Notes under the pieces: generated by a model
Database searches by the model: none
The model's input: the letters and a program-made list of their open reading frames with translations, nothing else
What the model was told of the DNA's origin: nothing
Made by a program: the position numbers and the translations under genes
DNA from: Deroplatys truncata
Taxonomy: Eukaryota > Arthropoda > Insecta > Mantodea > Mantidae
Assembly: GCA_030765065.1 (NCBI GenBank)
Contig: CM060978.1
Location: 114,495,692 to 114,559,691, forward strand
Direction of reading: 5' to 3'
Length of the DNA: 64,000 nt
Shown: positions 58,151-64,000 of the stretch, one piece after another
Numbering within the stretch: position 1 is the stretch's first letter
Layout: every line of letters begins with the position of its first letter

Positions 58151-58525
58151 GGTTTTACCGGTAAGCATTTAAGCGACTCACGGCAATTTGCGGTTCTAGT
58201 TTCTTTTATTGCGGCAACAGTTGTTTTAAACCGTAAAATTGATGCTGCAGAAGTTAGCAGGTATAATAATTCAATTGTTATGGTTTAGAGTACTACGATT
58301 CGTCAGTTGCACTCTTTATCTTCAAACGGTCGGCAACTCGTTTCAATATCTCAAGTATTATATCACATTACATTTCTCAGTCAATTTAAACTGGTGTTAT
58401 ACTTTCACAACCGCCCACGCATACCCTGAAGGAAAGCTCTCATATCCAACCACTGTAGTAGCCTGCAGCAGAATCAATACCAGATATTTAAGGAAAGGGT
58501 ACGCCTTCAAAAAAAGGTGACGACC

Positions 58526-60000
58526 ATCGCCCGGCTTTAGTGTTGCATTGCATTATTACTATTATTACTCGTATTATTATTTTTATCATTATTGGTGTTG
58601 TGCTTTGCATTCATTAGGTGTTCAGGAAGAAATAAATATTCTATGTTACACTTATTTTAGGTATTAAAATCTATCTCTCTTCTTAATGACGCATAGTTTA
58701 CAGTTTCATAACTGATAAATACGCTCAAATTTGAAAGCAAGGGTACATTTTTTGTTAGTGTGGCTCAGTTTATGAAACTACTAACGGTTATTTTTCAAAC
58801 TATCCGCTCACGAGTTAATGGTAAATAAATTAAATTATGTGTTGGGGCTAATCTAGATAAACGTGCAAGTAAAATTTATAAACAGATTTCTCCAAATAGA
58901 AATGGATAGAAACACGAAAATATACTTTAACAGTTGATTCCAGTCTTTTTTCTCCAAGGACATTTAGTCGGGATCAAGCTTACCAATTTATTTCAAACGT
59001 TCAGACTTCTAATAAATATTTATGTGAAATTTAACTATTTTTTGTTATTGAAAAAATGTGGTAAAATGGCGCGAAACTGTAAAAATGAAATACTGTTTAT
59101 ATTACAAAAGAACAATTTACATTAAAGAGATAGAAGCCTCTGATGGAGAAGGAGACTTGTTTCAGAACAAACTGTAGTAACGTTTATTATAAAATTAGCG
59201 AGATATTATATTAGTTTCGTGTGCTACTTTTTACTTCATTTGCATTCAAAACAAAAGCTTGAGCACCTCCGCCTTGTCCCATTTATTGATCGCAGACGAA
59301 TTGTTTGCTTATTGGTGAGCAATTAATTGCCAGTTTAGGTTCTGATGACACAAACAAGTGAGTTACAAATAGTCGTGCACTGCCTCGGCTGCTCTGCTTT
59401 TTCATATTATATAGGTTCTGATAATCTTTCAGCTATAAGGAAGGTGGGAGGAAGGTGGATTTATTTATTTCCTTTACAAGCATCTATGCTATTAAATTAA
59501 TCTCTAATAGTCTAACGGCTGAACTAACTTGGCATTTTGCTTTAATACTTGCAGAAAGAGTACTGCTTGCTTGTCTCAGATGCTAGCTAGTAGGTAGCCA
59601 CTAATGAAATGTTGACGAGTGCCTTCTGATCTTATTTATGTTAATGGCAAAAATGAGTATACAGTTAATCCTTTTCTCTATCTCGTTCTTTTTCTTTTAT
59701 TATTACTTATCAAGTGATTTTAAACACTCTTTCTCGTTAATTCATCTTTTCGAGGATGTAGCTGGTTAGTTTTCCGAAACGAATTTTTGTCCTGTATCCC
59801 TTTAGTTGTTTCCTTAGATTTTAAAACTTTTACAAGAGTATTATTTCCCTGTTGCGATAACTGTTCATCTCGCACGTTTTTGTGAACAGAGCTGGGAGTA
59901 GAGAGCCCTTGCTCCTGCCGCAATAAGTAAGCTACGAAACCTTCTCTCTAGTTCTCATCAGCCATTTGGATTATAAGCTAAGGTTTCAATACATTGTGAT
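58526..60000. other. No recognised gene
   Basis: AT-rich with short TTA runs near 58555. Nothing coding or repetitive recognised. Confidence 0.5.
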
Positions 60001-60129
60001 GTAGCGTCTATGGCTCAAGGTTATGGGAAGTCGGCGTCGGGCAATCGGAGATAAACAAAGATAGGTAGCGTTCTCGCCAGCGTAAATACCGAAGCACTAT
60101 CGTCAGATAACCAGAATATTTAAGATATT

Positions 60130-60440
60130 TTCCCTTCTCGAACGTTGTAAAACTGTGGAAGCATATAAGCGAGCGCTCTCGCAAGTTAGTAGCTGTGAGC
60201 GAGTTAGCGAGTGCGTTTCTGGTGTGACATCAAGTGCGGTTCTGCAAGGGAGTTTATGATAACTGGGACGTACAGTGAGTGCTGCTTCTGGAGAGATTGG
60301 AGAAGTATTACGTTCGACTCCCAAGCGGGTGAATAGTCCGGAAGAAGAGGCTGCGTATTTCATTACGCCGCCAAGTCGCGAAGAAGGTGAAGGGGAAATT
60401 GAATTAGTTCACACTAATGAAGTAACAGTAAAAAAGTGAA
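60130..60440 (+). other. Candidate promoter-like start and short acidic open frame of unknown origin
   Basis: CATATAAGCGAGCGCTCTCG near 60160 is TATA-like and followed by an unusually GC-rich leader. An ATG-less open stretch at 60263-60439 translates as SAASGEIGEVLRSTPKRVNS followed by an acidic PEEEAAYFITPPSREEGEGE tail and a stop at 60437-60439. The composition is protein-like, unlike the surrounding AT-rich shadows. No domain is recognised. It could be the first part of an LTR retroelement (leader plus gag start), a host exon or chance. Confidence 0.25.
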
Positions 60441-61337
60441 CGAGGTGAAAACAGTGAAGTAACATTGAGAACTTAGAGAAGTGGCAGTGAAAGCTGTACA
60501 AAGTAACAATATTCTACATCACGTACGTTTTTACACAAGTTGCAAAATTTATTTCTTTAAATTCTTATGGGCCCTTATTATGATTTGTGAAAGCTGTGTT
60601 CTCTATTGCTAAAACTGTTTCAATAATATTATTAGTGCATTCAAAGGTGTTGGTTTTAAGTACATATGGAAGAAGAGTTTACTATAGCAGTAAGTCCGTT
60701 AAGTTGTTCAGGGCTCTAAAATCTTTGCTGTGTTACCGGATGTTCCCCTGCTCCACGTCATGCCACAGCGCACAAAGAGCAAAGCACGGAATTCCTTTCA
60801 TTAGATACAGTTTCCCCTTGTACTGCAGCTGTTTCACTCCGGCTTGGACTTCCGGTCAATACAGGCCAGTTTGTGTACAGTGTTCTTCCGAAAATGTTGT
60901 CGACGAACTTTTAAATGATTTGAAACTAAAGTTTAGAAGTTATTTTGAAATACCAGAGGAGGTTTTCAAGCAAAATAAATAAAAACCATTGTACAATATT
61001 TGTAAAAACAACACCCGCTGAGAAGCGAAGAGTGTGTTTAAAACAACTTAATTTTCTATGCTTTACTTCTCACATGCATCTGAAAATAAAAATACAGACG
61101 AACATAATCTGGACATTAAAATACAAATCTAATGTAGTTCAATCACAGGACTTTTCCTACCCATTACAGCTTCAGCTACCCCTTATATATTATCGTATTC
61201 ATTTAAAAACCGATTTTGTGTTCATGTGCGTAGCTCACGACACATTTTTGTCCACAAAGCCTCAAACTAAGCAATAGGACTTAGTTGCATTCGTGATACG
61301 GAAAACAAAATACTTTGCATATGGTAAGTTAAATTTT
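60441..61337. other. No recognised gene
   Basis: Open frames at 60587-60982 (131 codons) and 60945-61277 (110 codons) on plus have no recognised domain. A CCVTGCS string in another frame near 60730 faintly recalls a THAP-type zinc finger but is not followed by the rest of one. Confidence 0.4.
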
Positions 61338-63064
61338 ACTTTCTCTACCACGTACCTAGTAGTATAAAAGGTATTGTACTCCACCCAAAAATTCGATATT
61401 GATATTTCAACGGAAATACGTGCTTTGAGGCCCCCGAATTCAAAAAAAGGATTTTTAGAAAAATGTCCGTGTGCTTGTCTGTGTATGTCAGTGTGCGTGT
61501 GTGTATGTGTGTTTGTGAACAGAATAACTCAAAATCAAAAAGTCAAATAAGCACCAAACTTGGTATTTGAAAAGATGCAACACGAGATTTTCAAGAAACT
61601 CCTCCCAACCCAAACTACCCTTCACATGCAACATGTTTCGTTCTTTTTTATTTTCTCAAAAATGGCTCTAACCGCTTTCATTAAAATATAATATGTTTAA
61701 GATATTTACATAACAAATAAAATATGTATATATATATATTTAATTTTCTGCTATTCCCAGTAACTTTTTATAATTGGTGAATCGTGAGACATAGATCAAA
61801 TCTTACTACTCAAAAATGTAGATCTCTAAAGCACTCAACTTATGTCAAATACACTTCTTTTTTGTAGCGTTGACCATTTATGTTATTGGTTTGAATATTC
61901 AAACCTCGATCTATATTGTAACAAATGAGAACACCAGTTACTGTGAAAACACACTTTATTTATCGCTAGGCACTCGACGCAACACAAACGTTACACTTCT
62001 TGGGCACACACTCGGAACACAACTGACTCGTTGACACAAATCACAACTGCATTGGTACCGTTCACTTCGTCACTTCTAATAGAAGTCAACTCAGCTGAAC
62101 TTAACTTGACTGAACTCAACACCCCATTGAACTACCAACACTCAACACTAAACACTGCACATCTTTTTAAATAAACAACCGACAAGATTGTTTTTCTCGA
62201 TGGTCGCAGACTATATGGTTTTACCAAAGAGGTTAACTTGGTGGCTTAGGAATGTGGAATCGACATATTCACCAGCTTCACCTCTATTCCGTTGTAAATG
62301 TTAAGGACTTTTGTATTATGTGAAAAAAATGTGTACCGTTTATATTATTCATTAATTGCACCATTAATTAATTAATTAATTAATTAATTACTGGTCCAAG
62401 GAGAGGGTACAAAGATTTAAAATCTCACCTACTGTAATTATCTAACAAGTTACGCGACCATTCCGATCAATGATTGTTCAGTCGCCATAGGGTACTTATA
62501 GACTATGCAGAAGTTCCAGAACCTGGAATATTGTCGGGGGGAGGTGAAGGAAGTGAGACGTTCCTCAAGTTTCAAATCCTTTTGCATGAATATCAGGGAA
62601 GTTTTCATCCCTTAATAGGAATAGCTGGGGCTGTATGAAATTACAGTTATGAGGGGTAAAATGGAGGTCTCACCATAAACATCTTATAGATCATTGTACA
62701 ATAATTTCATAAAACGGAGGGAGGTAAATTAAATTAGTTAAATCGTCATTCGAATTTAAAAACCTAACCGTACAATGTTGGGCAGCCAGCCAGTAATTCA
62801 CACTTTTCTCAACTGCAAATCGCTATTCGATTCTTTCTTTCTCTTTTGGTATGTGTTTATGCAAAGAGAGCGGAATTTCAAAGCCATCACAAAGCGACCG
62901 GCTTTTAAACGATTTGACTATCGCTTTAACTTGCCTACAACAAATGTGTGAATGTGTAATGAAGGTTTATCTTGAATATTAACAAGAAGTAGATAGAAGA
63001 GAAAGCTTATGTAAGAACAGTGTGTAGAAGAGTGAGCAAAGAAAGTCATGTGATGCAACACATG
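61338..63064 (+). mobile_element. M repeat, forward copy, split by an LTR-like insertion
   Basis: It starts ACTTTCTCTACCACGTACC after TTTT, runs through all blocks to about 61910, and resumes near 62796 with TTTCTCAACTGCAAATCGCT. It ends GATGCAACACATG before TTTTT at about 63064. The terminal parts match other copies well. Confidence 0.8.
61912..62795 (-). repeat. LTR-like insertion inside an M copy
   Basis: The plus-strand left end is TGTAACAAATGAGAACACCA and the right end is near TGTTGGGCA, a TG...CA pattern. On the minus strand an AATAAA signal (CGATAAATAAAGTGTG, near 61950-61965) lies about 40 bases before the end, as in many LTRs. No coding sequence is inside. It contains an ATTA repeat (62363-62390). 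Family unknown; a solo LTR is my best guess, boundaries approximate. Confidence 0.4.
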
Positions 63065-63285
63065 TTTTTAATGAACTAAGCAGATAAGTTGACAAGGAGC
63101 CTAAGAAAAGGGCAACAGAATGGCTACAGCCTGGAAAGTACAGAGATTGTATAGCAGCTTTATCCCATACATACAATCTAGAGATTAAAATATGGGAGAG
63201 AGCAACTCTATAGACGCACTACATTTTAAAATTTTAAATGCATGTTATATTTGTAATATTGTATTAAAGAAAGATGAAAATAAAT
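63065..63285. other. No recognised gene
   Basis: Nothing recognised between the M copy and the microsatellite. Confidence 0.4.
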
Positions 63286-63357
63286 CTACTACTACTACTA
63301 CTACTGCTACTGCTGCTGCCGCTGCCGCTACCGCTACCGCTACCACTACCACTACCA

Positions 63358-63444
<87 letters not shown>
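63286..63444. repeat. Long compound (CTA)n/(CTG)n/(CCG)n microsatellite
   Basis: About 53 trinucleotide units moving from CTA through CTG, CCG and CCA variants back to a long pure CTA run. The long Leu, Thr, Val and Ser frames are its translations. The sequence is complementary in type to the GTA run at 4475-4567. Confidence 0.95.
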
Positions 63445-64000
63445 AGAACCCATGTAACCACGTATGGCATTGCATGTTTCAGTCTTATTCTACCTTTCCA
63501 ACCTTTTCCTACATACGACTTGTGTGAAAGATTAATTAATTACAATTGATTGACCTAATAGTTGGTTAAACTATGAAGCCCGGCACTTAAAGAACTTACG
63601 ACATTGCAAGTCGCCGTTGGAATATGTCATCTCAAAATAAATTTGAGATCTCCTTATGGTTTACCGGGAAAATTGCGAGTCATTTGAAGAATTTGATGTC
63701 GGCATGTTACCATGGTAGCTCATTTGGTTAGAGCAACCGGACGGAAATCATCCCGACTTATGGCATTGAATGTTGCAAACGTACCTGAAATTCAACTCTA
63801 TGTATACATTTACAATCTTGGATGTTGTTGTATCTTAAGTGCAGTTGTGTATGAGTGTGTCTGTGTGTGTTGAGGGTAGAGGTGATTTTTCATTGATAGT
63901 GTAATGCAGCACGATTTATATTAAATTAAATAATCATGTAATAATGAAGGAAAATGTGGTAGGAAAATAGTAAAACATAAATAAAAATGCCATATGGATG
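63445..64000. other. No gene; possible SINE head fragment at 63705-63760
   Basis: GGTAGCTCATTTGGTTAGAG at about 63715 resembles a tRNA A-box (the family A head has GGCTCAGTTGGTTAGG). No B-box follows at the right distance, so I call neither a tRNA gene nor a definite SINE. The rest is AT-rich. Confidence 0.3.

Larger units (their letters stand above)
55845..58525 (+). repeat. Solo LTR of the 12.8-20.2 kb family, split by a PIF/Harbinger element
   Basis: It starts TGATACTGTAATTATTGACA like the other two LTRs and follows the right LTR through GTATAATGTAATAAGCTTGA and AACGCGTTAGCATAAAAGTT. After the Harbinger insertion it resumes with ACGGTCGGCAACTCGTTTCA and AAACTGGTGTTATACTTTCA. A family B SINE fragment lies inside at 58067-58150. 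No internal retroelement coding sequence adjoins it, so it looks like a solo LTR. The 3' end is approximate. Confidence 0.75.

Noticed and set aside
60587-60982. 131-codon plus-strand open frame, considered as a THAP-like host gene
   Set aside because: Only a CCVTGCS-like string in another frame supports it; the remaining zinc ligands and the family motifs are absent.
63192-63549. Open frames of 68-111 codons rich in Thr, Leu, Val or Ser on both strands
   Set aside because: They are translations of the CTA/CTG microsatellite in different frames.

Overview
The window looks like intergenic or heterochromatin-like DNA from a large, repeat-rich, AT-rich arthropod genome, most plausibly an insect. 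The clues are a Ty3/Gypsy, R1, I and Jockey retroelement mix, Tc1/mariner, hAT and PIF/Harbinger DNA transposons, at least six tRNA-headed short retroposon families, and a virus-like protein-primed DNA polymerase fossil. I found no intact host protein gene, rRNA, tRNA gene, CRISPR array or operon. Almost every readable coding stretch is a decayed transposon or virus-like gene. The species is not identified.

Layout. 0-2 kb: Ty3/Gypsy fossil. 2.8-3.0 kb: tRNA-headed SINE with a 14-bp target duplication. 3.65-4.1 kb: R1-type LINE ORF1 scrap, then a long GTA microsatellite. 6.8-11.3 kb: nearly complete R1-clade LINE on the minus strand. 11.43-12.07 kb: composite retroposon (tRNA-like head, GC-rich 41-bp tandem repeats) with a 13-bp target duplication. 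12.8-20.2 kb: second Gypsy-type fossil with LTRs, holding a self-nested pair of an unclassified 0.86-kb repeat (here 'M') and a SINE. 21-29.8 kb: another M copy split by a SINE, a 79-bp tandem array, a hAT relic and more SINEs. 30.8-31.5 kb: M. 32.4-37.9 kb: Polinton/adintovirus-type polymerase B fossil interrupted by a Tc1 and a mariner-type transposon. 38.8-44.4 kb: I-clade LINE with both ends and an 11-bp target duplication, sitting in a degenerate tandem repeat. 45.2-48.1 kb: third Gypsy fossil. 49.2-50.8 kb: Jockey-type LINE remnant. 51.5-54.2 kb: M copies and microsatellites. 55.8-58.5 kb: solo LTR of the 12.8-20.2 kb family, split by a PIF/Harbinger element. 60-61 kb: small unexplained open frames. 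61.3-63.1 kb: M copy split by an LTR-like insertion. 63.3 kb: long CTA/CTG/CCG microsatellite.

The genes do not act together as a pathway. The biology here is layering: elements repeatedly inserted into older elements, and target duplications and interruptions give a relative order. The best candidates for something undescribed are the M repeat (about a tenth of the window, no recognised class), the composite retroposon with an internal variable tandem repeat, and the virus-like polymerase fossil. All calls come from reading translations and repeats by eye; no database was searched.
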